Positions 1 through 10,180 of a DNA stretch of 64,000 bases are shown in pieces. A program made the translations under genes and the position numbers. Source of the stretch: Diphasiastrum complanatum (taxonomy: Eukaryota; Streptophyta; Lycopodiopsida; Lycopodiales; Lycopodiaceae); assembly GCA_029204225.1 (NCBI GenBank), contig CM055096.1, positions 74,351,148 to 74,415,147 on the forward strand. The letters are read 5' to 3'. The notes below the pieces were generated by a model. The model saw only the letters and a program-made list of their open reading frames with translations. It was not told the DNA's origin and did not search any database. Positions within the stretch are counted from its first letter, which is position 1; each line of letters opens with the position of its first letter.

Positions 1-460
1 GGCCCTATTATGTTTGGTCTATTCAAAGACATGTCAGGGTTTAGGTTGTGTGCTCATCACATTGTCATGCCCGTGTTATTTTATAGCTGTAGTTATCTAG
101 ACATGGAATGCCCTATGCATCCTATCTATTGCTGATGCATTGATTAGGATCATTTGGATCAGCTTGGCTTTGAGAATAAGATATGTAGATAAAATATCAG
201 GAGCATGAGTCAAGCAATGTGATTGAACCATACGCTCAGACTTGACTTTGCTTCATCAAAGTCTAGGACTCCCAGAGTACTTTTGAGCTAAACCCTAAAC
301 CATAGAAGGAATCAAATTGAAACCCGAGGCATTCATAGCATTTGGAAATTTGGCATAATTTTACCTGCCTCCATTTAAGAGAATGGTCAGACATTTTTTC
401 CATGTCTATGAATCACATTTTCCTAAACCCTAAACTTGTTAAACATATTAGTTTTTCAAT
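1..460. other. No gene recognised (left flank)
   Basis: AT-rich sequence with no coding signal that I recognise. Two short telomere-like strings (CCCTAAACCCTAAA type, two units or fewer) lie near 292-301 and 421-434. They are too short to be a telomere or an interstitial telomeric array. Confidence 0.5.
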
Positions 461-469
461 GTGTTCGCA

Positions 470-470
470 A

Positions 471-557
<87 letters not shown>
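470..557. repeat. (GA)n microsatellite
   Basis: Nearly pure GA dinucleotide tract of about 44 units, followed by TG-rich sequence. It gives spurious Glu-Arg and Leu-Ser repeat reading frames that are not genes. It lies just upstream of the BED-finger reading frame of the first hAT relic, as a (CT)n/(CA)n block does in the second hAT copy. Confidence 0.95.
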
Positions 558-560
<3 letters not shown>

Positions 561-639
561 TGTTTGTGTGTGTGTGTGTGATGAGTTGTATGTGTGTGAA
601 AATTGTGTGTGTGTGTGAAAAGATATTGTTGATTTGTGT

Positions 640-648
640 GCATACAGT

Positions 649-725
<77 letters not shown>
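640..725. repeat. (TG)n-(GA)n compound microsatellite
   Basis: A (TG)n stretch at about 648-668 runs into (GA)n up to about 724. It continues the microsatellite leader that starts at 470. Two and a half TTTAGGG-type units follow at about 826-842. Confidence 0.9.
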
Positions 726-727
<2 letters not shown>

Positions 728-905
728 GAGACAGAGTGTGAGGGACGGAGAGAGAGAGGATTTGTGTGTGTGCACAGTGTGTGTGTGTGAGTTTAGGATT
801 TAGGTTTAAGGGTGCTTGGGTTTGGGGTTTAGGGTTTAGGGTGGGAGAAAGAGCTTGGATTTCCGTGCTTCTGTGTGTGTGTGCGTGTGACAGAGAGAGA
901 GAGAT

Positions 906-2243
906 ATGGCTGCTCGTCCCATTTGGGATGAGGTGGAGGTGATGCCCGACAAAAAGTGGCGTTGCCCTTTTTGTCGAAGGCAGTTCACAGGGAACGCCTC
1001 TCGGGTTCGAGCACATCTGGGGGGGTTGCGAGTCCGACCCACAAGGGGACGCTACGGGATCGGCATTTGTATGGTCATCCCCGCTGCGGACAGGGCTCGC
1101 ATTATCGAGACATATTCTGAGCCAGCTGCTGAGCCCGGCGAGCCGTCCACAGATGCCGCGGACTCTATTTCTACTGGTGCACCCACTGCCACCGCCCCTG
1201 CCACTGGTACACCCAGCGCCACCGCCCCCACCGTCGCATCTGCACCCGCCACCGCCGCTGCATCCGCACCCGCCGCTGAATCCGCATCCGCCTCCGCCAG
1301 TACTCCCCATGGATCCACAGCCTCCATTGCTGCACCTACGCCTTTGCCATCACCGTCAGATCTGCACGGCCCGTCCACATCCTCTGCTTCCGCACGTGCA
1401 CCTATGCCACCACCTCCAGATCCGCATCGTCCATCCGCATCCTCCCAGCCGGATCCACATCCCGAGGCACCAGAAAGATGTCCATGCCGGGATCTTTCAG
1501 AGAAGGGCAGCACAGAGAGGCCACCAGGACCATAGCACAGATGTTCTATGACCTGAACCTCCCCTTTATCATGGCATCATCCTGCATCTTTCGAGAGGCT
1601 ATCTCAAAACTTGCAGTCTGCGAGCCCGGCTACACACCACCCACAGCTGACGCACTACGAGGCCCTTTGCTCCAGGACTGGGTTGCATCAGTCAGAGGGA
1701 GACTGGCCGCACTGCACGAGGCTTGGGATAGATACGGCTGTTCCGTCATGGCTGATGGGTGGACTAATCGTCGCAGACGTCCACTCATCAGCGTGATTGT
1801 TTCTAGTTGTTACGGTTCCATGTTCCTGCATAGCATTGACGCCTCCGAGGCAAGGAGAGTGCATTCGGCCGAGTACATTTACGGCATCATTCGCGCAGCG
1901 ATAGAGGAGGTCGAGCCACAGCGCTTGCTGCTTGATGTTGATACAATAGTTTTGCGCAGTTTTCGATTGATTGCAATGTGTTTCCGAGCTGTGAACTGAT
2001 CGTGTGAACGTATCGCGAAAGGTTGTGACGGCAATGCGTCCAACTGCCGCGGTATGGGGGAGCTTCTTATGGCAGACTACCCCTCCATTGTCTGGACTCC
2101 ATGTGCCACACACTCAATGGACCTCCTCCTGCATTCCATCGGGCGCCTGCCTTGGGTCAGTGACATTCTCACGAGGGCACTTGCGGTACTTCGTCACACG
2201 CAAGCGCCGCATGACGGCCCTTTTCAGCACATTCAGCAGGTAA
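906..2243 (+). pseudogene. hAT transposase, truncated and frameshifted copy (BED finger + DUF659)
   Basis: The + strand frames carry, in order, a BED-type zinc finger (906-1030; W-R-C-P-F-C then R-A-H-L), a long Ala/Pro/Ser-rich linker (1140-1460), and the DUF659-like hAT core (1480-1925; motif A-D-G-W-T-N-R-R-R-R, then S-I-D-A-S-E). After a frame change comes the block N-A-S-N-C, W-T-P-C-A-T-H-S-M-D-L-L (2030-2240). The same order occurs in the hAT gene at 49836-53854 (-), so the two are related copies. Here the reading frame shifts near 1500 and near 1930-2040, and everything after the fourth homologous exon (dimerisation domain, acidic tail) is missing. A splice-donor-like site at 2240 marks the old exon end. 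No terminal repeats were found, so this is a dead 3'-truncated transposon. Confidence 0.8.
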
Positions 2244-2344
2244 GTTGCTACTTATTTTTTGGCTCGTTCAAGATGCTTCTTTATTTTTTGCTCGTTTCAT
2301 GTGTGCTTCTCATTCCGTCATGCCTCTTTAAAATCAGTACCTCG

Positions 2345-2780
2345 TGCTGATTTTTTTGGTTCTACACTTACTCTTCATCATGATGTTGGTACATTGCCTA
2401 TTCTATGTGAGCAAGTCATTGATGATAAGGTTTGGGAGGATGTGATGCCAAAAGAGTTTGGTACTCTTTTTTATTGTCCTTATGGTAAGAAGTATTTTCG
2501 AATGATGTGGGAGCCTATGACGGATTACAAGGCCATGTTTCGCTTATTGCCAAGTTTATGTTGGTTCCCTACTTCGGATGGAGCATGCAAATCCTCACCC
2601 TTCGACTTAATGCTTCATTATTACGCATTCTTTTCCTTTTATATGTTGGACATGATTGGGGATGAGATTTTGACTACTTCGGTGCGAAGTTTATTTGGCG
2701 ACATGAAGTTCGGACAACAAGTTGCATTTTTCTCTTTCGAGAAGTTACTTCATGTTATGTTATGCATTTCCATTTAAGGA
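2345..2780 (+). other. Unrecognised reading frame next to the hAT relic
   Basis: An open frame from about 2345 to 2777 encodes about 140 residues rich in Phe, Leu and Met. I recognise no family, and it does not match the next exon of the related hAT copy. A TGTTGGAA string at 2783 looks like the start of a copia-type LTR, but no matching end was found. It is probably repeat-derived. Confidence 0.3.
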
Positions 2781-2811
2781 GGCTGTTGGAATGTAAATGG
2801 AATTGCTTACA

Positions 2812-4492
2812 TTACCATAGGTTACTTTGACCCAAAAGGTCGAGAGTTGTGTAACCATGGTCATTTATTATATTAGGCCTACTAAACTTAGAATTGAACA
2901 ACCTATAGCCCTTGCATTCGCTACTATAGCCAACAAATATGCATTTAACTCCTTTATTATCAAGCTTGGTTCTTAGCTTATCGGGAATGAAAGCATAAGC
3001 CGTGCAACCAAAGATGCGTAAGTGAGAAACAGTAGGCTTCTTACCATACCAAACTTCATAAGGAGTTAATACCTTCAAGGCTTTAGTAGGACACCGATTA
3101 CTAATGTAAGCCGCCGTTATAACCGCTTCAGCCCAAAACTTGTGAGGTAGGCCCTTTGCCTTGAGCATGCATCGAGCCATCTCCATGATAGTGCGATTCT
3201 TTCTTCGGCAACACCATTTTGTTGAGGTGTGTAAGGGATTGTCATTTGATGATGGATACCTTTGCTTTGAAGATAAGTACCGAACGTATTCTTTATATAT
3301 TCCCCTCCTCGGTCGGTACGTAATATCTTCAAAGAGTGCCCAAACTAGTTTTCTATCATTGCTAGAAAATTCTTAAAGCGTTGAAAAACTTCAGATTTTG
3401 CCTTCATAGGATAAATCCATGTAAATCTTGAAAGGTCATCAATAAAAGTAACAAAGTACTTACACCTTCCAATGGATTCGGTCCTCATTGGACCACATAC
3501 ATCACTATGAACCAAATCAAATTTGCCATCAACTCTAACAGTTCCATCAATTGGGAAAGCTTGCCTTTGAAATTTCCCAAGTATGCATCCTTCGCATACA
3601 TGTCCTTCGGGATGCTCAATATTAGGAATGTCTTCAACCATATATATTGAATCTCTTCAACATCTTCAAGCTAGCAAAGTTGAGATGTCCAAAAGATGAT
3701 GAAGCTCTTCGCTCATAGGTATCCACCACGTAATGTTCCCAAAGCAATGATCATAAGAGATCTCTTTGGGTCTTTGATAAGACATTTGTCTTCTTTGAAT
3801 TCCACAACCAATCCTTGGTTCATAATTGTAGAGACCGAAATGAGATTCTTTTTTATTTTTGGAGCATAAAGTACATTACGAATGTACTTCTCCTCACCAT
3901 TGGGTAAGATAATGGGGATCACTCCAATACCTTTGATAGGATAAGAGGTGTTATTAACACCTTGAACTTTGCTTCCATCATGCACTTTCACAAGCTTTGT
4001 GAAGACCTCTTTGTGATAAGTCATATGGCGTGTGGCACCTCTATCAATCACCCAATCAATAGATGAAAAAACAGCAACTTGTAAAGCTGAAGATGAGCTG
4101 TTTTCTGCTGAAAAACCAACAAGATTTGAAGTGGCAGAAATCTCGACTTTAGGAGAGATGAGATTATTAGTGACAAAAGCATAATCATTATTGAAAAGAT
4201 TATCCTCCTTTCCAAATTGTTGTTCCAAAGTAATGATTGCGGTACTTGTATCGTTACCTTTATCTTTTTCCTTTGCAAGCCTCTTCCTACATTCTTTGAT
4301 GTGATGCCCAAACTTCTTGCAATAGTGGCACTTACCCTTCTTCTTGAGCTTCCTTAGATTTTTGATCATCTTTGGAAGTTTTGAAAGAAGGCTTCCCTTT
4401 CCACTTGCCTTTGCCTTTGCCTTTTGCAAAGAAAGCTTGATCTTCTTGTTCACCACGCGCCCAGACGCGCGTCCGTGCCCAAGGAGAGGCAA
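2812..4492 (-). pseudogene. Ty1/copia retrotransposon relic: gag zinc knuckle, protease, integrase
   Basis: Read on the - strand from 4492. A lysine-rich gag end carries a CX2CX4HX4C zinc knuckle (about residues 56-69 of the 4492-3713 frame). It is followed by a protease with motif W-V-I-D-R-G-A-T-R-H-M-T (about 4054-4019), the pre-integrase domain, then the integrase core in broken frames: H-S-D-V-C-G-P-M (about 3500), R-T-D-R-G-G-E-Y (about 3310) and P-Q-Q-N-G-V-A-E (about 3220). It ends with the F-G-C-x-A-Y segment near 2980-2812. Reverse transcriptase and RNase H are absent, and the frame breaks at least twice. The catalytic D-S-G of the protease reads D-R-G, so the enzyme would be inactive. 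No LTRs were delimited. Confidence 0.88.
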
Positions 4493-4806
4493 CAGGTTGT
4501 CAGTGAGTCAACTAGAGTGGTTGGTGTTCTGTAGCACCAACACACGTCTTGCCAGGAGACTGCCGACCATTATGAGCGCATTGCAAGTGATAGGCTATTC
4601 TCCCATAGCATGTTGGTTGACGTCTCACCAAAATGTTGGTTTCAATTCCTGATCAAATTGTTTCCCTAACATGCTCAATTTTAACCTTGCAGACGAAGAT
4701 ATCTGATTTGGAGCGCCAGGTTGACTTGCCTACGGACAACATCCATCCCATGCCTGTAGATGACTTGGGCACACAGTTGATGGCAGAGAGAGAGAGAGGG
4801 AGCTTG

Positions 4807-4813
<7 letters not shown>
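4460..4813. other. No gene recognised between copia relic and microsatellite
   Basis: Mixed-composition sequence with short open frames only. No conserved motif was seen on either strand. Confidence 0.4.

Positions 4814-4880
<67 letters not shown>
4814..4880. repeat. (GA)n microsatellite
   Basis: Pure GA tract of about 33 units. Translations of it in any frame are artefacts. Confidence 0.95.
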
Positions 4881-4881
<1 letters not shown>

Positions 4882-5330
4882 TGGGCTTGATCACCGAGAG
4901 CCTCCATTGTATGGGCTTCGGTGGTATGCGCTCCGCCATCTCGATCGACTTTCTCTCACAGCACCTTGGTTCTCAAACACGCTCTCATTGGCTCTCACTG
5001 GCTCTCTCACAACCTCTGAAAATGCCTCTCACAATGGCATTGTGAGTGCCTATTTATTCCCACAGCTTGTTTGCCCATGTGCAGTTGCTGATGATCCCTT
5101 CATGTGCCGCTGTCCCCATGTGTTGCTCCTCCACGTGCTGCTCTCCCATTGGCCCCATGGTCTGCTCCCCCTCAGTGCATCATGTGATGTTGTACCTGTC
5201 CCCTGCCCCCTGTATTGTCCCCTTTTTTTTTTCACCCTAAACCCTTCTTTTTTGCATTTTTAGGCCTATTTTACTATAAAAAAAGCATTTTTTAATTATG
5301 ATTTTTTTTAAATATATATATCTATATATA
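4881..5330. other. No gene recognised
   Basis: Pyrimidine-rich on the + strand with no protein family seen. Its right end passes into AT-rich sequence that precedes GGTACC-containing repeats. Confidence 0.4.
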
Positions 5331-5334
5331 AAAT

Positions 5335-5400
5335 ATGGTACCGTGGGTTTGAGGGCGGTACCACCATTATGGTATCGATGGTACCATAATGGCAGTATTT
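5335..5400. repeat. Partial GGTACC-type element end
   Basis: Contains several GGTACC palindromes and ATTATGG/CCATAAT strings. It closely resembles the right subterminal region (6270-6338) of the neighbouring non-autonomous element. It may be one end of a second, broken copy of that family. Confidence 0.45.
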
Positions 5401-5510
5401 TGGGGATGTGGGACTGTGAGGGGAGGGGCCTGTATTTTTTTTTTTTTGAAAAATGGCGGACGCGTCCGGACCCGACACACCCTTGAGGCGTCCGCGTCCA
5501 CCATCCGCTT

Positions 5511-5515
<5 letters not shown>

Positions 5516-5552
<37 letters not shown>
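5516..5552. repeat. (AT)n microsatellite, insertion target
   Basis: Pure AT tract. Its last eight bases (atatatat, 5545-5552) are repeated directly after the element at 6339-6346, so the element probably inserted into this tract. Confidence 0.85.
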
Positions 5553-5554
<2 letters not shown>

Positions 5555-5682
5555 TAGATCCAACGGTACCAGGATCCGCGAATCCCGGTACCGCGGATCC
5601 AGTGTGGTACCGCGGATCCATAATATATAATATTTTTAATATTTTTTTTAATATTTTTTTTAAATTAAAAAAAATAAAATCA

Positions 5683-5748
5683 AGTGGGCAATATGGGTAT
5701 AAGCTTGAAGCTGTTGACGAGAGCAGTGCATTTATACAGGTTGCCGGT
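5683..5748. repeat. Left arm of internal 66 bp inverted repeat
   Basis: Starts AGTGGGCAATATGGGTAT and pairs with the reverse complement of 6153-6218. The arms differ at only a few positions. With the core between them they could form a stem-loop. Confidence 0.85.
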
Positions 5749-5829
5749 TCTGACGAGAGCGAACAACCAAAGGACCAAGGGGATGCAAAACACGAAAAAG
5801 TGTGTTTTTGCTCAGGGAGTCAAACCCCA

Positions 5830-5950
5830 AATCATGAAGAGGTCGTACCGTCGGGGCCGGGGTCTACCGGCAGCCCCCTGGACCCCGCCGTTGGGGGGCT
5901 CTGCCCCCCAAACCCCCTGCCGGGGGGCTACCGCCCCCCCGAACCCCCCA
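5830..5950. repeat. GC-rich core shared with 37050-37240
   Basis: Dense G and C runs (GGGGCCGGGGTCTACCGGCA, then CCGTTGGGGGGC and alternating runs of C and G). The same sequence, including its flank with AATCATGAAGAGG, recurs at about 37055-37240 in another element whose termini differ. Short palindromes built from G5-6 and C5-6 runs suggest strong secondary structure. Confidence 0.85.
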
Positions 5951-6152
5951 AGACTTGCTGCTATATAGAAACTGTAATCTAGCCATCTCATACCCATCAT
6001 GGTCTCACAGTAGACCCTATACTAACAACCGTGCTCAGTAATGGCTTCTCCTCATAACGGGGGCCTTACAGATCTGAGCTCACGGTTAACTAGTGACTAC
6101 TAAACTGAGAGGTGCATTATTTAGTTGTCTAACACAATTTGTAGCTGAAAGC

Positions 6153-6218
6153 ACCGGCAACCTGCATAAATGCACTGCTCTCGTCAAGAGCTTCAAGTTG
6201 ATACCCATATTGCCCACT
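6153..6218. repeat. Right arm of internal 66 bp inverted repeat
   Basis: Ends ATACCCATATTGCCCACT and is the partner of 5683-5748. Confidence 0.85.
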
Positions 6219-6346
6219 AAATTTTTTTTTTTTAAAAAAAAAATTAGGTTTTTAAAAAAAAAAATTTAAAAAATGGTGCCGCCCTGGTACCGCGGATTTT
6301 TGGGCGGCACCATAATGGCGGTACCACGTGCCACTATGATATATAT

Positions 6347-6912
6347 GTGTGTGTGTGTGTAGAGTTGGTTTTATCTCGGACTGGTGATTGGGGTTGCAAT
6401 TTTGGGGGACATTTTGGCTGCCATTCTGCTTCACGCACACAATGTGGTTTTATTATCCCATTCCAGTGAGGGGTTACAACGGCTTCTGGATACACTCCAA
6501 TAAACATAGCTCTAAGATTATGGTCTATAACACATTCAGATCATTCATTCATAGGCATATTTATACTTTGGAAAGTCACGCTTTGGAAGTAGTCTCACTT
6601 GGGTGTTCTTGTTACTAGTCCCAGGTCTAGCATGAGACAATCATCCATGATAAGATTGGGCTCAGATAAGACTTCTTTGATTCACTTAAGGATGTGGATT
6701 ACTACTATAGACTGGTCCAGCCTTTCTTGCCTACTGGCTACTATGTTACCTCGTCTCATTTTAGGCAGTCCACATCAAATCGTCTTGCTATGATGGCATA
6801 CGAGTGGAAGATGCAGTGGGTAATATAGTAATATAGCTGAATGTTATAGCAATTTCTTACCTGGATTAATAATAGTTGATGTAGTTTAACTCTGACTACT
6901 TATCATGAACAG
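6347..6912 (+). other. Presumed intronic sequence upstream of thioesterase exons
   Basis: A short (TG)n tract lies at 6347-6360, then AT-rich sequence without recognisable coding content. It precedes a splice acceptor (AG at 6911-6912). I looked here for the hydrolase nucleophile-elbow exon and did not find it. Confidence 0.4.
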
Positions 6913-8283
6913 ACGCCGGTGTTTGTGGCTCATGGAGATGCTGATGAGGTGGTCCACTTTGCAGCTGGTCAGGCGATCCCTCCAATTCTTGCTCAAGCTG
7001 GAGTTAAGCATGAGTTCAAGGTAATGTTAACTCTTTGCTATCAGATTTTCTGTTTTCAGTAAGATCTCAGTACATAGCTCCAAATTGCTTGTATGAGATT
7101 TTGCTTCTTGTTTTTGTAGTTTGAGGAAACCCAATTCTCTTTCTTGGTCAGTTTTTTACATAATCATATTATGTAACTCGTACAAATCTTTTAATGCTTA
7201 AGACGCGATGGACCAAGCTTAAAAGTACTTGGTACGATGACTTTGGTTGAAGTGATATGCTGCAGGCCTTTGTGAATTTAGGCACTTCACTATACTGTGA
7301 AATTTTGACTCCATTAAAAGCTTCACCACAATATCTACTATTGCATTAATTTGATGCATATGACATTGAAACCCTGAATACAAGATTAGTGCTGAAATTC
7401 AATAGACTCACATTTCAGACCTCTCATGGCCTTCATTGGAATTTGTTTTTGTACATTTGCAAACCTTCAAAAGGTGAAGATCTGAGAGTGGTGCATTATC
7501 ATGACCACAGAACCTGTTTGGCTTATGAGAGCCTTAGAAGCCATTAATGATCACAAAGACATTCATGTAACGCAAACTATTGGTTGAGAGGGACCAGACA
7601 TGGATCAGCCTTGGAAACTTCATGGTATCTGAAGGATCATAGAAAGCATTCACCATAGACTACTAATTTAATTCAGCATTAACTAGGTTATTAATTAAAT
7701 CTCTTTCCTCATTAACATATGTTGCTCTTCAGAGTTGGCTGAGATTCAGGTTTTTGTTGTGTCCTCAATTTTTCCATGAGCAGACAAGTATATCAATTTG
7801 CTCCACTCTAATCTTACTTAAAACACTTCTAAGACAGGGATGTACATTATAATTTGATTGGATCTCTTCAAAATCTGACACCTTATCAGCAAAGTGGAAT
7901 CATAACCATTTACAAATGTCTGTAATTTTCTTCTTGAGCTTTGATCAAGCAGCTCCTCAAATAGAAGAATTTTCATGTTAAATACAAGATTCATTGAGAT
8001 TGTCCATCTTTTCAAGCTGTATCCCTTACAGCTGTCAGGATAGTGTTAGTTTTATCATGAAATTTTTTTTCTGCTTTTGGACCTTGATTATCTTCTCATG
8101 CATGTCTTGCACACGAGATAGTAGTTGTTGCTTCTGATTGAAGCATCTAGCTAGATATTTGCCATTCTGATTGAAGATTGTCTTCAATGATGTTGTTCTA
8201 TACAGGCATTTCGGGGACTTGGTCATTCAATCAGCCCAGAAGAGTTGGCTCATCTTGAGCGTTGGCTCATCTCAAATCTATAA
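6913..8283 (+). CDS. Acyl-protein thioesterase-like alpha/beta hydrolase, last two coding exons
   Basis: Two exons in the same phase, 6913-7020 (36 codons) and 8206-8283 (26 codons with TAA), joined by a 1185 bp intron with GT at 7021 and AG at 8204-8205. The first encodes T-P-V-F-V-A-H-G-D-A-D-E-V-V, carrying the catalytic Asp of the family. The second encodes A-F-R-G-L-G-H-S-I-S-P-E-E-L, carrying the catalytic His in the G-L-G-H-S motif, and ends W-L-I-S-N-L. Acyl-protein thioesterases remove palmitate from cysteines of cytosolic and membrane-associated proteins. The G-x-S-x-G nucleophile exon and everything upstream are not visible. The gene either starts beyond the window, behind the element-rich 1-6.3 kb, or has been broken. 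Identity is strong, but whether it is active cannot be judged. Confidence 0.78.
8206..8283 (+). CDS. Terminal exon of acyl-protein thioesterase-like gene
   Basis: Acceptor TACAG ends at 8205. The frame encodes 25 residues with G-L-G-H-S-I (catalytic His) and ends at TAA 8281-8283. The phase matches the donor at 7020/7021. Confidence 0.78.
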   Translation, partial: AFRGLGHSISPEELAHLERWLISNL

Positions 8284-8600
8284 CAGCGAAGTGATTATAT
8301 ACTTGCACCAGTTTGTCTACAAATGGTGTCCATTATTGATTGCTAAATAAATGGCAGCACAAATGTTTGGGGAGAAACAGAAAAGCAAACACCTATCAAG
8401 AAGTTAATGGAGTAAAAAGGACTGCACTGGAAGATATTTTGATTTTTACCTTGTCTCAGTTGTGAGTGGTTGCCAAGTATGCTAAGGGCCAGACAATCAG
8501 TTTCAAGAATAAAATACGTACATGGCTACTTTCCCTCTGCCCATTTTCCCGTTCATTTTTCAATTATATCATCAGGCTTGAATATGTGCAATCCTCATAT
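8284..8600. other. 3' flank of thioesterase gene
   Basis: Presumed 3' untranslated and flanking sequence of the thioesterase-like gene. No other feature was seen. Confidence 0.35.
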
Positions 8601-9143
8601 TCAAATGAATTTCAATACAATTTCATTATCATGAATACTATTGCTAAGTAGCAATACTAGATGGTCGTAAGAGGGAGGAAGACTGGACAGAAGAGACATG
8701 TTAGCGTCTTCGTCTGATACTGGCGAACCTACTGTAGCTAACTGATTGAGTAGTTGTTTGAATTCGTTTAGATGATCAGTGACTGAAGTCCCTTCACTCA
8801 TCTTGAGCGACAGGAACTTCTTTCTCAAGAAAAGACGAGTCGATACATCTGTTGTTTCGTATAGACCAGTAAGAATGTCCGATGCCTCTTTGGAGCTGGA
8901 ACAATTAGCTACGTGAGCTATTTGTGAATCTTTGAGATTCAGTGATACAATGGCAAGAGCTTTGCCATCCTTAGCTCCCCAAGCGGTCAGTATGTTTGGT
9001 TCAGCCGGCTTAGCTATTGAACCGTTGACGTATCTGCAGAGTTCTTTTTTTGTGAGTATCATTTTCATCTTGAACTTCCACATGTGGGAGTCATCATCGT
9101 TGAACTTGTTGATCAAGCAAATTTCTGAAGATGTTCCTTCCAT
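8601..9143 (-). pseudogene. Ty1/copia gag (UBN2-type) relic
   Basis: A 180-residue - strand frame begins M-E-G-T-S-S-E and contains W-K-F-K-M-K-M-I-L, A-L-A-I-V-S-L-N-L, S-A/S-K-E-A-type and L-F-L-R-K-K-F-x-L-K-M blocks. It ends with S-L-P-P-S-Y-D-H, the typical order of plant copia gag polypeptides. It resembles the gag starts at 33585 and 36034 (both -). It stops at 8601 and nothing of pol follows on the - strand, so only the gag survives here. Confidence 0.85.
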
Positions 9144-9199
9144 GATGAATGATCAAGAAATCACCGTTTGGACTTTACAAAGTTTTAAACATGCTTGAC

Positions 9200-10180
9200 C
9201 ATATATTTGCATAAAAATGCACAATGTCCCGTTTTAGCTTGAACTCACACAAACCATACAAGAAGTAACAAAGAATACTCGTGAAATGTCTTAATTTGAA
9301 CGCAAAGCAGCTTCTTCTGTGGAGTCTTTGCCAACTCCCATCAACTTGGTGCTTACAAACTCAGTTGCTGATTCAATTTGTCTTAGTTTGCAGGTAGTAG
9401 TGGTTTGAGATGGAGAGATTGTTCTGTTTCGACAATACTGACAATTTTGAAGTGTATGCATTTTGTACTCATATGTACCAAACATAGTGTCTCCCATTCA
9501 TTTTACATACAAACATTCCTTTGCAAATTGATTGATGGACATCGCCTTGGAATCCATGACTAGCGGCTCCATCTTTAGTTGGTGAATGAGAAGCTTAACA
9601 ATGTTTTCAACCTCGTTACTCCAGAAATTCATCCATGCACATTTCAGAAAATCTCAGATGGGTTTTGGTTGTAACCTGGGACACAGGATGGACAACCTTA
9701 CTTTCAATCCACTACATGACATGTGAGGACTACACAATATTTCAAAATGAGAACTAATTATGGGAAAACATAACATTTGAGGTCTTTCAAAAGATTCCTC
9801 GTTTTTCTCCTTACATGAAATCTCAAGTATTTGAAAATTTGACAAGAGAGGTTTAGGCAAATTGGATTATTTTCAAATTATTTGAAATCCTAGCTTTGTC
9901 ATGCCCATTTTGGATTTCTCTGAAATGCATTTAAATAGTTGTGAATTTTTTAAAATTCTTAACTCAATGGATCTAAATTATGAGCAAATTGGATTATAAA
10001 TGAATTTCAATATGTGTTTCTAGTTGAATTACCTCACGATTTACCCCTTAAGGTCAGTAATAAAATTGAGCTAATTTCAAGTAGCCGTCCTATTTCTAGA
10101 TAATTGTACCAGTTTTTCTAGAAAAAAGTAGAGATTACTAATCATATTGATAATCATCTTAAGATGAAATATACCTAGTA
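9200..10180. other. No gene recognised
   Basis: AT-rich, with only short open frames that match no family I know. The right end approaches the 3' part of the gypsy relic. Confidence 0.4.

Larger units (their letters stand above)
5553..6338. mobile_element. Non-autonomous hAT-like element, 786 bp, GGTACCGCGGAT subterminal repeats
   Basis: The left end reads CATAGATCCAACGGTACC and the right end, reverse complemented, reads CATAGTGGCACGTGGTACC, giving imperfect terminal inverted repeats starting CATAG. Eight bases, atatatat, flank both sides (5545-5552 and 6339-6346). The length fits hAT superfamily target duplications, although the sequence lies in a microsatellite. Both subterminal regions hold repeated GGTACCGCGGAT units. 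Inside, a 66 bp inverted repeat (5683-5748 against 6153-6218) with only a few mismatches encloses a GC-rich core. There is no transposase, so it would need one supplied from elsewhere. Assignment to hAT rests on duplication length and end structure only. Confidence 0.72.

Noticed and set aside
826-842. Telomere-like TTTAGGG units
   Set aside because: Only about two and a half units; not evidence of a telomere or interstitial array.
456-1310. Long - strand open frame over (CT)n/(CA)n and GC-rich DNA
   Set aside because: It is the shadow of microsatellites and of the + strand hAT linker; the translation is simple Leu-Ser and His-Thr repeats plus Gly-rich antisense.
4653-4907. Glu-Arg and Leu-Ser repeat frames
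   Set aside because: Translations of a GA microsatellite, with no protein family.
5389-5982. Open frames over the GC-rich core (also 37006-37293)
   Set aside because: Pro/Gly-rich translations of G and C runs inside non-autonomous elements. They are open because the repeat lacks stops, and neither copy has coding-like conservation.
9291-9497. 68-residue - strand frame beside the copia gag
   Set aside because: Not alignable to gag or any domain that I know; probably chance.
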